A stretch of DNA of 64,000 bases from JADLHS01 sp039806955 (GTDB lineage: Bacteria; Verrucomicrobiota; Verrucomicrobiia; Limisphaerales; JADLHS01). A program made the translations under genes and the position numbers. Below the pieces are notes generated by a model. The model was not told where the DNA came from. It ran no database searches and was given only the letters and a program-made list of their open reading frames with translations. The first letter of the stretch is position 1. Every line of letters starts with the position of its first letter. The stretch lies in contig JBDHQI010000021.1 in the NCBI GenBank assembly GCA_039806955.1, positions 6,006 through 70,005 on the forward strand, in the 5' to 3' direction. Below, one piece after another: positions 27,314 to 37,100 of this stretch.

Positions 27314-27359
27314 ACCTGTCTACTGCAGTTGATCTGATCAACTTTCCACTTATTATTTT

Positions 27360-27866
27360 TTGATTTTGATTGAGTCGTTATCAACGCAAGGAGCGCAGTT
27401 GCGTGAAAAGCGAGCGTGTGCTTCGCTAGCCACTTGGTTTGTCGTTACAGCAAGCTTAACTTTGGCAGTGACTGGAGTTGCAAAGATCTGGAGTTCGTTC
27501 GGGAGTGCTAAGATACTCTCGCAGGTTGATCCTATTGTTGGTATCAAGTTCGGAAAGTTGATGCTGATGGTCGGGTTGATTGAGATCGCAATTGCACTGA
27601 TTTGCTTTTTAAGGAAACGGCAAACTCTCGCACTTGGGCTGGTGGCGTGGACGAGTACCAACTTCGTGGTTTATCGTGTTTGCTTGTGGTGGATAGGGTG
27701 GGAAAAACCATGCAGTTGTCTCGGCAGCCTAACAGACGCGCTACACATCTCACCTCAAGTCGCAGACACCGCGATGAAAGTGGTGCTGGCTTTGTTCAGC
27801 GGCAGTTACGGGTTGTTAATCTGGTCGCGGTGGCGGGAATCTCGGGAAGTCACAGGAGTCGGGTAA
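27360..27866 (+). CDS. MauE/DoxX-type redox-associated membrane protein
   Basis: 168 residues from a TTG at 27360; a downstream start would lose little before the first helix. Four membrane helices: WFVVTASLTLAVTGVAKIWSS, KLMLMVGLIEIAIALICFL, LALGLVAWTSTNFVVYRVCLWWIGW and TAMKVVLALFSGSYGLLIWSRW. Between the third and fourth lies KPCSCLGSL, a C-x-C motif typical of MauE-like members. MauE is needed to make the disulfide-rich small subunit of methylamine dehydrogenase. Proteins of this type handle thiol/disulfide exchange across the membrane. The gene is two positions downstream of the six-cysteine peptide. Confidence 0.78.
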   Translation: MILIESLSTQGAQLREKRACASLATWFVVTASLTLAVTGVAKIWSSFGSAKILSQVDPIVGIKFGKLMLMVGLIEIAIALICFLRKRQTLALGLVAWTSTNFVVYRVCLWWIGWEKPCSCLGSLTDALHISPQVADTAMKVVLALFSGSYGLLIWSRWRESREVTGVG

Positions 27867-27976
27867 GCGATCGAGACAACATTCACTGTTCGGGGTAAAC
27901 GGGTAAACGTCTTCACTTCGGGAATGTTATATTAGAGTCATGAGGATGATGTGTTAGGATTCGCTTAAAAAACCGT

Positions 27977-28702
27977 GTGACGCAGACAGCGACAAAAACG
28001 CCCAAGCAAAGACCGAAAGTTTCCATAGCGCGAAAATGTCTGCGCTGCGGAATACTCGTGCTGGCATTCCCGATTCTTCAGGTCATAGGCGTAGCGTTTC
28101 TAAATCCTTTCACGACCACCTCGCAGGTGTTGAGGCGGGTGACTGGTCTAGGCGACGAGACGAAAACAAACCAGTTCCACTGGGCAAACTTTGATCGCAC
28201 CAGTTCGAATTATGTGATTTGCGCTTGGGCAAATGAAGACAGGCATTTCTTCGAGCATTGGGGGTTTGACTGGGAAGAAATCCAAGCTGCATGGCAAGAG
28301 TCCAAGGAAACCGGCAACCCTGCGCGTGGTGCGTCCACGATTACGCAACAGTGCGCGCGTTCGCTGTTTCTCTGGCAGGGGCGTTCGTGGATTCGCAAAG
28401 GGCTGGAGGCATATTACACCCTCTGGATGGAATTGATTCTGTCCAAGCGGCGGATTCTGGAGTTGTATGTGAACGTGGTCGAGTTTGGGGATGGCATTTA
28501 CGGGATTGAAGCCGCCGCGCAGCATTACTACGGTGTCCCAGCCAGTCAGTTGACACGCGAGCAGGCGGCCATGTTGGTGGCCATCATGCCCAGCCCGAAG
28601 AAGTGGGATCCATTAAATCCCAATGAGCGTGTGTTGAAGCGGCAGAAAAGAATTCTTGAAAACGCGGCGAACTACACGCTGCCGGAAGGTTTGATGAAAT
28701 GA
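27977..28702 (+). CDS. mtgA: Monofunctional peptidoglycan glycosyltransferase
   Basis: 241 residues from a GTG at 27977. One N-terminal membrane anchor (CGILVLAFPILQVIGVAFL). GT51 motifs are complete: WANEDRHFFEHWGFDW (catalytic Glu in the NED), GASTITQQCARSLFLW, RSWIRKGLEAYYTLWMEL, SKRRILELYVNVVEFGDGIYGIEAAAQHYYG, and LVAIMPSPKKWDP. The enzyme extends glycan strands from lipid II. Its stop overlaps the ATG of the pseudopilin gene (ATGA), so the two are coupled. Upstream, GGGTAAAC occurs twice in tandem (27892-27908). Confidence 0.93.
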   Translation: MTQTATKTPKQRPKVSIARKCLRCGILVLAFPILQVIGVAFLNPFTTTSQVLRRVTGLGDETKTNQFHWANFDRTSSNYVICAWANEDRHFFEHWGFDWEEIQAAWQESKETGNPARGASTITQQCARSLFLWQGRSWIRKGLEAYYTLWMELILSKRRILELYVNVVEFGDGIYGIEAAAQHYYGVPASQLTREQAAMLVAIMPSPKKWDPLNPNERVLKRQKRILENAANYTLPEGLMK

Positions 28703-29526
28703 AGCGCCGTCACCCCAATCCGAGCGAGGGCAACGCCGGGTTCACGTTGATTGAACTGCTGGTGACGATTGCGGTGATTGCCATCCTGGCCGCGCTGTTG
28801 TTGCCAGCGTTGGGGCGGGCCAAGGGCCGGGCGTTGAACGCAGTTTGCATCGGCAACTTCAAACAATTGACCGCTTGCTGGCGGATGTATGCGGATGATA
28901 ACGGTGGAAAACTCGTTCCGGTGAATTTCAAGGCGATCCCCCAGCCCGGACAATCCATCATCAACACCAACGCCTGGGTGCGCGGGAGCATGAATGATGA
29001 TGCGGGGGAATATCCGCCCCTCGAACCCGGGGTGTTGGATTCCACCAACGCCAACGGCATCAAATGGGGGAGTCTCTACCCGTACAGCGGCGCCGTGGGC
29101 ATCTATCGCTGTCCCCAGGACAAAATCACGGTGGCCGGGGTGCTGCGGGTGCGCAGTTATTCGATCAACGGTTGGATGGGCGGCACGACGGTTCACGGAC
29201 AACACCAGTTCCGGGTTTTCAGACGCGAGAGCGAGATCGTCAAACCACCCCCGGCGCAAGCGTGGGTGTTCCTGGACGAACACGAGCGCAGCATCAACGA
29301 CGGCTGGTTTGCAGTGGACATGGTGGGAAACCTGGGCCTGCTGGATGCGCCCGCGACCCGCCACGGCGGCAGTTACGCTTTGTCCTTCGCGGACGGGCAC
29401 GTGGAAACGTGGAAGCTCCTCGATCACCGCACCCGAAATTGGAAGTCGCTGCCAATCCCGAATACACCGCTGAATCCCGACTGGCAAAAGTTGCGTGACG
29501 CGACGACGAGTTTGCTGTCGGAGTAG
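28699..29526 (+). CDS. Pseudopilin-like secreted protein with prepilin N-terminus
   Basis: 275 residues. The prepilin peptidase site is GFTLIELLVTIAVIAILAAL (residues 14-33), cut after Gly14. The globular part has N-GNFKQLTACWRMYADDN, YSGAVGIYRCPQDK and the terminal FADGHVETWKL, the 'H-x9-DG'-like ending of the large pseudopilin family found in Planctomycetota and Verrucomicrobiota. Such proteins are exported by type II-like systems, but roles are mostly unknown. Start overlaps the mtgA stop. The last codons overlap a longer upstream frame of the following ligase gene. Confidence 0.88.
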   Translation: MKRRHPNPSEGNAGFTLIELLVTIAVIAILAALLLPALGRAKGRALNAVCIGNFKQLTACWRMYADDNGGKLVPVNFKAIPQPGQSIINTNAWVRGSMNDDAGEYPPLEPGVLDSTNANGIKWGSLYPYSGAVGIYRCPQDKITVAGVLRVRSYSINGWMGGTTVHGQHQFRVFRRESEIVKPPPAQAWVFLDEHERSINDGWFAVDMVGNLGLLDAPATRHGGSYALSFADGHVETWKLLDHRTRNWKSLPIPNTPLNPDWQKLRDATTSLLSE

Positions 29527-29548
29527 AATCATAATCACCCAACGAATT

Positions 29549-31777
29549 GTGCGTAATTTGCGGTTCAATTCATTGTGGCCTGTTGGCGCTGTTGCGATTT
29601 TGCTCATTGGCTCGCTGTTCGCTTCCAGTGGCCTCACCCAAAATGCCCCTGCATGGTTGCGCTTGCTCGTGATCGAAGCGAAAGCGGTGTGTGAGGACGC
29701 TTCAATTCAGTGGCTAGTTGTGGTGTGCTTGGTTCAACATATCGCGTTTTGCTCGTTTCTGGAATTTCGTCTAGTTCGAGCTTCTCTGTGCGCCATTAGG
29801 AACCCGAACGATCTTTCGGTTAGAAAAACGGTTGGCGGGAATGGCTTGGACGTGGCCTTGCGAATTCGACGGTTCGGCAAAACGGTCATGGCGTTACCTG
29901 ATTTTTGGCTTCTAACATTCGTGTTTTTCACAGTGCTTCGCTATTTCTTGGACTATGAAACCTCTTCCAAGTCGCTACAGCTGACAGGGCTATTGTCGGG
30001 TGTGGCAGCAGGCAAGACTTCAGTGTGCCTTTTGACGCGAGGATATCGCGGAAAGCGAACACAGGTTGCGTTGAAACTGCGTGTACTGTTGTTGCTAGTA
30101 TTCGTTCTGTCGGCCACTGCAATGTGGCAATCAGGTGGCAAATCGGGAACTTTCTATCGCGGGATCAATCGCTGGGAGGGTATTTGGAATAATCCTAATC
30201 ATTATGGAGTGCTGATGGGGACAGGACTGGTGGTGGCGGTAGGGTTGATGACAGTAAGTTGTAAGGTTCAAGGGTCAAGGTTCGCACGATCCTGGGCGTT
30301 CGTGACTCGACCAATCGCGCGTCTGATATTGATTGCGGCGGGAATTACGTGTGCTGTTGGACTGCTGAAAAGCTTCAGTCGTGGCGCGTGGCTCGGAACG
30401 GCTGGAGCACTGGTGTTTGTAATTTATCAAACACTGATGTGCGGCGAGCCAGACGGAGCAGCGGGCAGGACAATTGCCCGACTTCGACGCGACTCGTTCC
30501 CATTCTTCATCCTGTGTTGCGCGCTGCTGGTTGTGTGTTTCTGGCAGTTTCGCCACACGGAGCAACCGCTTCTCCGGCGCATGTTCTCGGTGGCCAACGT
30601 GAACGATTTCTCCTGGCGCAACCGGGTTACCGCCTGGGGATGCGGAATAGCGGCACTCGCGGAAAAACCTATCACTGGATACGGTTGGAGCAGTTGGGGT
30701 GACGCGTTCGACCAAAAGTACAAACCGTCACGGTTGGAGAATCTTCAAGCGATACAGACAAATGATTTTCTGACTATTGGAATATCTTGCGGCTTGCCAG
30801 CCTTGGCCTGCCTGATGATTCATGTGTGCAGAGTTTTTTGGCGCACACTGTTTCGGGGCCAACTGCGGAGCGATGGAACACTGAGTCCTACAAACAAGGT
30901 AGGTATGATATGCGCGGCGGGCGCGTTGGTCATGGCGGTTGGATTCTTCTTTACGAGCGGATTGATGAATTTGGAAATGTGCGTGTTGTTTTGGACGCTG
31001 CTCGAACTAGCCCGAGTCGGAAGTGCGAACGATGTACACCGGATGAAGGCGCATCAGGGCGCGGAACGCTTGGTTGAAGTTGGATCATCTCTCGCAACAA
31101 AAGCGATTCAGCAAAAACAAACTGCGGTCAATACGGGCAGTCTCCTCCGTTTCGCGGCAATCATTGTGACGACAATCGCAATCGGTTTGACGGGTTTCCA
31201 TCTCGGAGCACCGCACCTTGGTGTCACCAAACGCAGCATCAGTATCGCCCGCAAATATCTCGTGCCGCCGAATTGCGCCACCGACTTTGATTTTCTTGCA
31301 TCCAAGCCGCTCTGGTCTGAAAAGAAACTCAAGACACTGCTCACCCATGTTGAACTCGCAAATTACACCCGCCAGCTTGTGAATTGGAAGCTGGACGACG
31401 AAATCTACCGGGAGTTTGTGTTGTCGCCCGGGATCGAGCCTCGTGTTGACTCCGATTTAGATTGGAGGCGTGAATTATGGGAGTATTTCTATCCCCGCAT
31501 CAGGAAAATGACGGACGTTTCCTTTGCGAGCGAAGCAATCGGTTCACAGTTGAAGGGAAGATTCAAACTGGATGGGACTATGGAAAACACTCCGGCGCGA
31601 TCCATTCACGACACATGGCAATCCCGGAATCAGCCGGTCAGCCAATTTGAATTCGAAGCACTGACCGTCGCTGCGCTGCGTTCCTCAGGCATTCCCGCGA
31701 GGTTGAATTCCAACTCGTGTTCGGAGTTTTGGGATGGGAAAGAATGGAGGTTTGTTTTCCAAAAACGCAAACAGTGA
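29549..31777 (+). CDS. O-antigen ligase-like membrane protein, truncated at the 3' end
   Basis: About 742 residues from a GTG at 29549; an in-frame ATG at 29495 would overlap the pseudopilin gene. Roughly ten helices and the Wzy_C/O-antigen-ligase landmarks: WNNPNHYGVLMGTGL, LKSFSRGAWLGTAGAL, SWRNRVTAWGCGIAAL, and GYGWSSWGD. The soluble C-terminus after about residue 520 ends with ALRSSGIPARLNSNSCSEF and WDGKEWRFVFQ, the start of a transglutaminase-like core (R-x-x-GIPAR). That fold should continue, but the TGA (31775-31777) coincides with the border of the prfC copy, so the gene has probably lost its end. Confidence 0.78.
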   Translation: MRNLRFNSLWPVGAVAILLIGSLFASSGLTQNAPAWLRLLVIEAKAVCEDASIQWLVVVCLVQHIAFCSFLEFRLVRASLCAIRNPNDLSVRKTVGGNGLDVALRIRRFGKTVMALPDFWLLTFVFFTVLRYFLDYETSSKSLQLTGLLSGVAAGKTSVCLLTRGYRGKRTQVALKLRVLLLLVFVLSATAMWQSGGKSGTFYRGINRWEGIWNNPNHYGVLMGTGLVVAVGLMTVSCKVQGSRFARSWAFVTRPIARLILIAAGITCAVGLLKSFSRGAWLGTAGALVFVIYQTLMCGEPDGAAGRTIARLRRDSFPFFILCCALLVVCFWQFRHTEQPLLRRMFSVANVNDFSWRNRVTAWGCGIAALAEKPITGYGWSSWGDAFDQKYKPSRLENLQAIQTNDFLTIGISCGLPALACLMIHVCRVFWRTLFRGQLRSDGTLSPTNKVGMICAAGALVMAVGFFFTSGLMNLEMCVLFWTLLELARVGSANDVHRMKAHQGAERLVEVGSSLATKAIQQKQTAVNTGSLLRFAAIIVTTIAIGLTGFHLGAPHLGVTKRSISIARKYLVPPNCATDFDFLASKPLWSEKKLKTLLTHVELANYTRQLVNWKLDDEIYREFVLSPGIEPRVDSDLDWRRELWEYFYPRIRKMTDVSFASEAIGSQLKGRFKLDGTMENTPARSIHDTWQSRNQPVSQFEFEALTVAALRSSGIPARLNSNSCSEFWDGKEWRFVFQKRKQ

Positions 31778-32096
31778 CCACCGCAGCCACGGCGGTGAGC
31801 ACGCGGTAGGTGTCCTCGGAGAAGTCTTTGTGGCCGGGCGTGTCGCGCAGGTTGATGCGGTAACCGGCGTAATCGAATTGCAGCACGGTGGAGCTGATCG
31901 AGATGCCGCGCTGCTTCTCGAGCTCCATCCAGTCCGACGTGGTGGCGCGCTGGTTTTTGCGCGCGGTCACCGAGCCGGCGAGCTGCACCGCGCCGCCGGA
32001 TAGCAGCAGCTTTTCCGTCAACGTGGTTTTCCCCGCGTCCGGATGCGAGATGATGGCGAACGTGCGCCGCTTGGCGATTTCTTGAGCTATACTCAC
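31777..32096 (-). pseudogene. Partial second copy of prfC (5' end only)
   Basis: 320 bp aligning without gaps to 25548-25867 of intact prfC, in the same orientation, from the GTG start (32096) through G1 (SHPDAGKTTLTEKLL), switch I and G3 to LTAVAAVV. It then stops abruptly. Differences are mostly synonymous, plus a few that matter: LLDTPGH has become LRDTPGH and DAVVMV has become AAVVTV. Similarity continues a short way upstream of the start (GGTAGCA...TTGG in both). So it is an old or foreign allele fragment, not a fresh duplication. It marks the far edge of the accessory island. Confidence 0.92.
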
Positions 32097-32168
32097 AAAG
32101 GCCGGGGACGGTAGCAAAAATTGGCCCGCGAACAAGTCAGGAAAGGCGACTGGCTCAAGGCGATGGTC

Positions 32169-32198
32169 GCCACCTGATTTGAAGAATGATCAGGTGGC
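32169..32198. repeat. Perfect 10-bp inverted repeat
   Basis: GCCACCTGAT (32169-32178) and ATCAGGTGGC (32189-32198) form a perfect hairpin with a 10-base loop, 65 bp after the end of the minus-strand gene 32263-33663. There is no T-run on the minus side, so a simple intrinsic terminator is doubtful. Confidence 0.45.
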
Positions 32199-32262
32199 AA
32201 AATCGGGGCCGACGCCGTCAAGCCAACGGGCGCACCGTATTCTTCGTCGGCCCTGCTCCGAT

Positions 32263-33663
32263 TCAGCGCAGTCGGACGCGCGCGTAACTGATCGTGTGCG
32301 GACTGCTTTCACGCTGCCCCAGCAGCTCCAATGTATTTGAAGGCGGCGAGCCGGCGCGAACGGTGGCGGTGAAGTAACTGGTGAAAGGTTTCTGAAAATT
32401 CACTTTCACCGCCGGACCGATGGCGCGATTCGGCAGAATTTCCGCCACGCGATTTTCGGAAACCCGCTGACCGCCGGCGTCTGTGCCCTGCACGTAATAA
32501 ATCACGAACAGCCGATGGTCGGGCGTGACTTGAAACCGTGGGGCGGAGGGAATCTCCTGTGCGCCGCCTTCCTCGGCCATCAGCAAGGTGCGCCGGCCGG
32601 TCAGTTTGCCGTCGTACACCGTGGCGTAACCAATCGCATGACTTTGTTTGGCTTCCGGAAAAAACTTGGCGCGCAACCGCTCGTCCAGCGCCCGCTCGGT
32701 CCAGACAATATGCGCCGTGCCGTCCGGGCCGACCCAGAGGTCGCCCGGCATGATCCAGCCGCAAGTCGCGTCGCGGCTTGCCACCTCGATCCACGGACTG
32801 AATTTTCCCGCGATAACGTCCGGGCACCACGTAAAAAACAGCCGTCGGAAGTCGTAGTCCCATTGCTGGCCGGTGAGTTCCTTTTTGTAGTCCCGCCATT
32901 CCGGGTACGGCTCGATGATGTCGCTGACCCCGCAAAAATACACCGCGCGGTTTTGCAGCATTATGTTGGGATAGCAAACGCGGATGGGTTGCGGCTGAGG
33001 ATATTCCCGTCCGTCGGGCCAGCGCAATTGACCGTTAAACCATTGACTGTCTCGATCCCGAAACGTCCATTCGGCGTGGGTATAACCAATGTTTTGCAAC
33101 AGGATGAACTCCTGGCCCGGACCATCTGCCGCAAAGCTGCGGTATGAATGTTCAGTGAATTGGGGCTTCCCCTGCCACTGTGGCGCAATGATCTCCGGCG
33201 GGCGTTTCAGGTCGAGCGCGGCAAACTGCAAAATCTCCGGACGCGCCGGACCACCATAAGCCTCGCGGTTGGTGACCAGGGTGGGGTTGACTGAAAGCAG
33301 CAAACGTCCATCGGGAAAGCCCACGACGGGTGAAGGTTCACGAGTGCGATCGGTTTCATCCGCGCGCACCAACTTCCACCCTTCCGTTCCGCGTTGATAA
33401 AGCGTCCAACGACAGTTGTGGAGCGGCTTGACGTCCGGGAGGGTTTCAATCCCACTGGCGAAAAGCTCATCGCCGCTGTGCACGAGGCAGGTGGACCCGC
33501 TGCACCATAACGGCCCGGCGCCGTTGTTCGCCGGTGTAAATGTGTAAACGTCCTCCTCGATTTCAACCGTTGGTCGTGATGGTGTGGCCGCCGCGCCGCC
33601 ATTTTTCGCATGAGCCGCCAGAAAAAAGCCCGAGCAAACCACCGTTGCCATGACGAGCCTCAT
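32263..33663 (-). CDS. Secreted protein of unknown function, probably beta-propeller
   Basis: 466 residues from ATG at 33663; the frame stays open to 33900 but the ATG gives a clean signal peptide (LVMATVVCSGFFLAAHAK). Repeated short blades can be seen: GSTCLVHSGDELFASG, SPVVGFPDGRLLLSVNP, YRSFAADGPGQEFILLQN, GDLWVGPDGTAHIVWTERAL, and HRLFVIYYVQGTDAGG. The 'DG-x-x-h-h-x-W' blades resemble BNR/sialidase-type propellers without a clear Asp-box. Many Verrucomicrobiota carry such exported proteins beside polysaccharide genes; no partner is visible here. Enzymatic role cannot be assigned. Confidence 0.7.
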   Translation of the reverse strand: MRLVMATVVCSGFFLAAHAKNGGAAATPSRPTVEIEEDVYTFTPANNGAGPLWCSGSTCLVHSGDELFASGIETLPDVKPLHNCRWTLYQRGTEGWKLVRADETDRTREPSPVVGFPDGRLLLSVNPTLVTNREAYGGPARPEILQFAALDLKRPPEIIAPQWQGKPQFTEHSYRSFAADGPGQEFILLQNIGYTHAEWTFRDRDSQWFNGQLRWPDGREYPQPQPIRVCYPNIMLQNRAVYFCGVSDIIEPYPEWRDYKKELTGQQWDYDFRRLFFTWCPDVIAGKFSPWIEVASRDATCGWIMPGDLWVGPDGTAHIVWTERALDERLRAKFFPEAKQSHAIGYATVYDGKLTGRRTLLMAEEGGAQEIPSAPRFQVTPDHRLFVIYYVQGTDAGGQRVSENRVAEILPNRAIGPAVKVNFQKPFTSYFTATVRAGSPPSNTLELLGQRESSPHTISYARVRLR

Positions 33664-34131
33664 CCGCGCAAGCGCTCGGTGTTTTCTGAACGCATGACCA
33701 CGGCGGCTTTCACTCGCGGCCCAAGCGTAAAGGTGGTTCCGCGGCCAAGGCCCGGCTGCCACGACGCCAAATGGGTCCGGTCGGCCTAACTCCGCTCTGC
33801 TTGCGCGTGATTCGCTGACCTGAGTCTCCCTGAAACTCATTGCCCCAAGTCCGCCCGCCTCGGATTCGTCGGGCCGCGGAATGGTGGTGTGTTCTTCCAT
33901 GGAGCGAGTTTAAGCCTGGCGTCCGATGGCGCAAAAGATTTGTTTGCCGTCCGGTTATTTCATGACGATTACAACGAGTCGCTGAATACTGCTTTCTCGC
34001 CACGAGCGGGAGTGTTAACTGTACTTTGTGAATGGCATTCTGGCTGCGAATGGACATGCCCGTCCTTCATCCCTTGGAGGGGCGCGCGGACAACAAATCG
34101 TGCTCCCGACCCTAGCAATCCACACATCGCA
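33664..34131. other. Divergent intergenic region, nothing assigned
   Basis: 468 bp between the start of the secreted propeller-like gene and glnE. Both adjacent frames stay open into it (minus to 33900, plus from 33889), but neither extension looks like protein sequence. Promoters for both genes should lie here; I see no strong consensus. Confidence 0.4.
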
Positions 34132-37100
34132 ATGAAAACCACGAAAGATTCACTCTGGTCGAAAGTCATCAACACCTGTCCCGATCCGCCGCGCGCGTGG
34201 CACGTTTGGGAATCGCTGGCGGCGACCGCCGCGGCACCGAGGTTGAGCAACACCACGGAAGAACAGGCGCGAGTCCTGGCCACGCTGTTCAGCGCGTCGC
34301 AGGCCCTCGGCCCGTTGCTGATCGCCAATCCGCAATGGCTGGAGTTGCTGGAGCTGGAAAACCTCCGCCACCCGCGCCGGATTCAAGGGCTGCGCCAGGA
34401 AATTGCGGCGAGTTTGGAGCCGTTGCTGGCGGCGCGGAATTACGACGCGGGATTCAGCGGATTGCGCCGTTTCAAACAGGCGCAAATGCTCCGGATTGCC
34501 GCCCGGGATCTGGCGCGGCTCGGGAATACGACCGAGATACTCCAGGAGATTTCTGATGTGGCGGACGTCTGTCTCGAGTTTGTGTGGCGTTCGTGTTGGC
34601 AACAGTTCAACGAGCGTTTCGGTCAGCCCCATCACCAGGACCCGGGGGGGCGCTGGCAGCCGACGGCGGGTGGCGTGCTTGGCTTGGGCAAACTGGGCGG
34701 GCAGGAATTGAATTATAATTCGGATGTGGATCTGATCTTCGTTTATAGTGAGGAAGGACAGGTGTTCAAGGAACGGCCCACAACGGACAATGCGCCCGCG
34801 TCGGCGTTGTCCAATCATCAATTTTTCAACCGGCTGGCCGAGGCGTTCATCGCAGAAGTGTCGCGACTGACGGAGGACGGCACATTGTTCCGAATAGACG
34901 TGCGCTTGCGCCCGGAAGGCGCCACCGGCCCCCTGTACCGATCCCTGGCCAGCTACGAAAATTATTACAGTCAGTGGGGGCAAACCTGGGAGCGAATGAT
35001 GCTGATCAAAGCGCGCGGGGTCGCGGGTGACAATAGTCTCGTCGCCGAGTTCCTGGAGATGATTCAGCCGTTTCGCTTTCCGCGTTCGGTTAATCCGAAT
35101 GTTTTGCGTGAAATCGCGGCGATGAAAACACGCATTGAACGCGAACTGCTGGACGTGGAGGCGCTGGAACGCAACGTGAAACTTGGGCGCGGAGGCATCC
35201 GGGAAATTGAATTCATCGCCCAGGCGCGACAGTTGATTTATGCGGGGCAAATCCCGTTTTTGCAATCCGCGCAAACGCTCCCGTGCCTCGCCAAACTGGT
35301 CCAATATCATCTGCTGGAGGAACGGGATGCGCGCGAGCTGCCGGCCGCCTACCTCTTTTTGCGGGACGTGGAGCACCGCCTCCAAATGGACGAGCACCGT
35401 CAGACGCACACGATTCCCCAGGATCGCCGCGCGCAAGAGCGGCTGGCTCGGCTGATGGGTTTCGCCACATGGGAAACTTTTGAATCGACCCGCCAGGCCC
35501 ACTGCGGAAACGTCCGCCGCGTGTTTGACGAAATGTTCCGAGGCGAGGATTCTCCACCGGACTCACCGTTTCCGCAGGGCTTCGACGGCACGGAAGCCAA
35601 GTGGAAAACCGTCCTGACGCGATATTGGTTTCAGGATGCGGACAACTCATTTCGCGCGCTCAAGGAATTCATGGAGGGGCCGGGATTCGGGCATGTTTCC
35701 GTGCGCACGCTTGAACTCGCCCGCAATCTCCTGCCCCAGTTCCTGGGCTTGTGCCGTACGGACAATGGCCAATCCGAAGCGCTAATGCTGCCGCCCAAAA
35801 CTCTTTCCGATCCGGATCGGGTGCTCACGCGCCTGAACCGTTTCATCGCGGTCTATGGCGCGCGCGCCGCGCTGTTCGAGTTGTGGCACAACCATCCGAA
35901 TTTTTTCGAACTGCTGCTGCTGTTGTTCGACCGTTCAGAATTTCTGGCCGAAGCATTGATCCGATCCCCCGGATTGCTGGACGATCTCGTTTACGGCGGA
36001 CGCCTGGCCCTGCGCAAATCAGCGCCGAAAATCCTGGACGACCTCCGCCATGGCCTGCGGGATGTTGACCAATATGTCTGGCTGCGCCGTTATCACGAAT
36101 CCGAACTGACGCGGCTGGGCTTGCGCGATATTCTCGGTTTGGCGGACTTCGAGCAGAACCTGGAAGAACTGTCGGCCCTGGCCGATGCCTGCCTCCAATA
36201 CGCCCTGGAAGTCGTCATGCGCCGCCATCAACTCAAAACCCCGCCGTTCGTGATCATTGGCCTCGGGAAACTCGGCGGGAATGAAATCAATTACGGCTCG
36301 GACCTCGACATCGTATTTGTCGCGGATGTGCCGCCGCCAGAACTCCCGCCCCTGCAACGACTGGCCGCCGAGATCATGGACTTGGTTTCCCGCCGGACGG
36401 ACCAGGGGATCACTTTTCAAACCGATGCGCGGTTGCGCCCAGATGGAGACAATGGGCCACTGGTGAACTCGTTGACCGCCTCAGCCGAATACTATTTGAA
36501 ACGGGCGCAGTTGTGGGAGCTTCAATCCCTCACCCGGACGCGGCCGGTGGCCGGCGACCTGGAACTCGGCGCCCGCTTCCAGCAATTGGCCGCGCAAATG
36601 ACGAATTTTTCCCGCGTGGAAGCAGAGGTCTCTTCAGCGCGCGTCAACGACACCGGGCGCGAGGCCACTTTAATGTTGCCCGTGAGCGCCACGAGGGATT
36701 GGAAGCGCCGGATTCATGAGATGCGCCGGCGCATCGAGAAAGAGCGCACGCGCGCCGGTCAAGATGAATTGGCCATCAAGACCGGCAAGGGTGGGTTGAT
36801 GGATGCGGAGTTCATTGCCCAGGCTTTGTGTCTCGAACAGGGCTGGCAGGAAGCACACACCTTGCGGGCGCTCGAACGGGCCGCCGCCGTCGGACTATTG
36901 CCCGACGCGGAAAAGTTGCTGGAGAATTACCGGCAACTTCGCCGCGTGGAAAGCATCCTGCGCCGCTGGAGCTACGCAGGAGAAACCGTCCTGCCACATG
37001 ATCCGGCGCCGTATTATCGCGTGGCCGTGCGGTGCGGCTTTGCCGCGCCAGCGACGTTCCGCGCGACCCTGGCGCAATGGCGTTCAGCCGTGCGCGAAGT

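Noticed and set aside
31734..32003. Plus-strand frame over the prfC fragment
   Set aside because: Same shadow seen opposite intact prfC; not a gene.
25868..32096. SXT-like integrative element at prfC
   Set aside because: Same target gene, but no integrase, excisionase, conjugation gene or short att core is visible; the duplicated part is 320 bp and decayed.
33664..33900. N-terminal extension of the propeller-like protein
   Set aside because: An ATG at 33663 gives a clean signal peptide; the extension is basic and lacks it.
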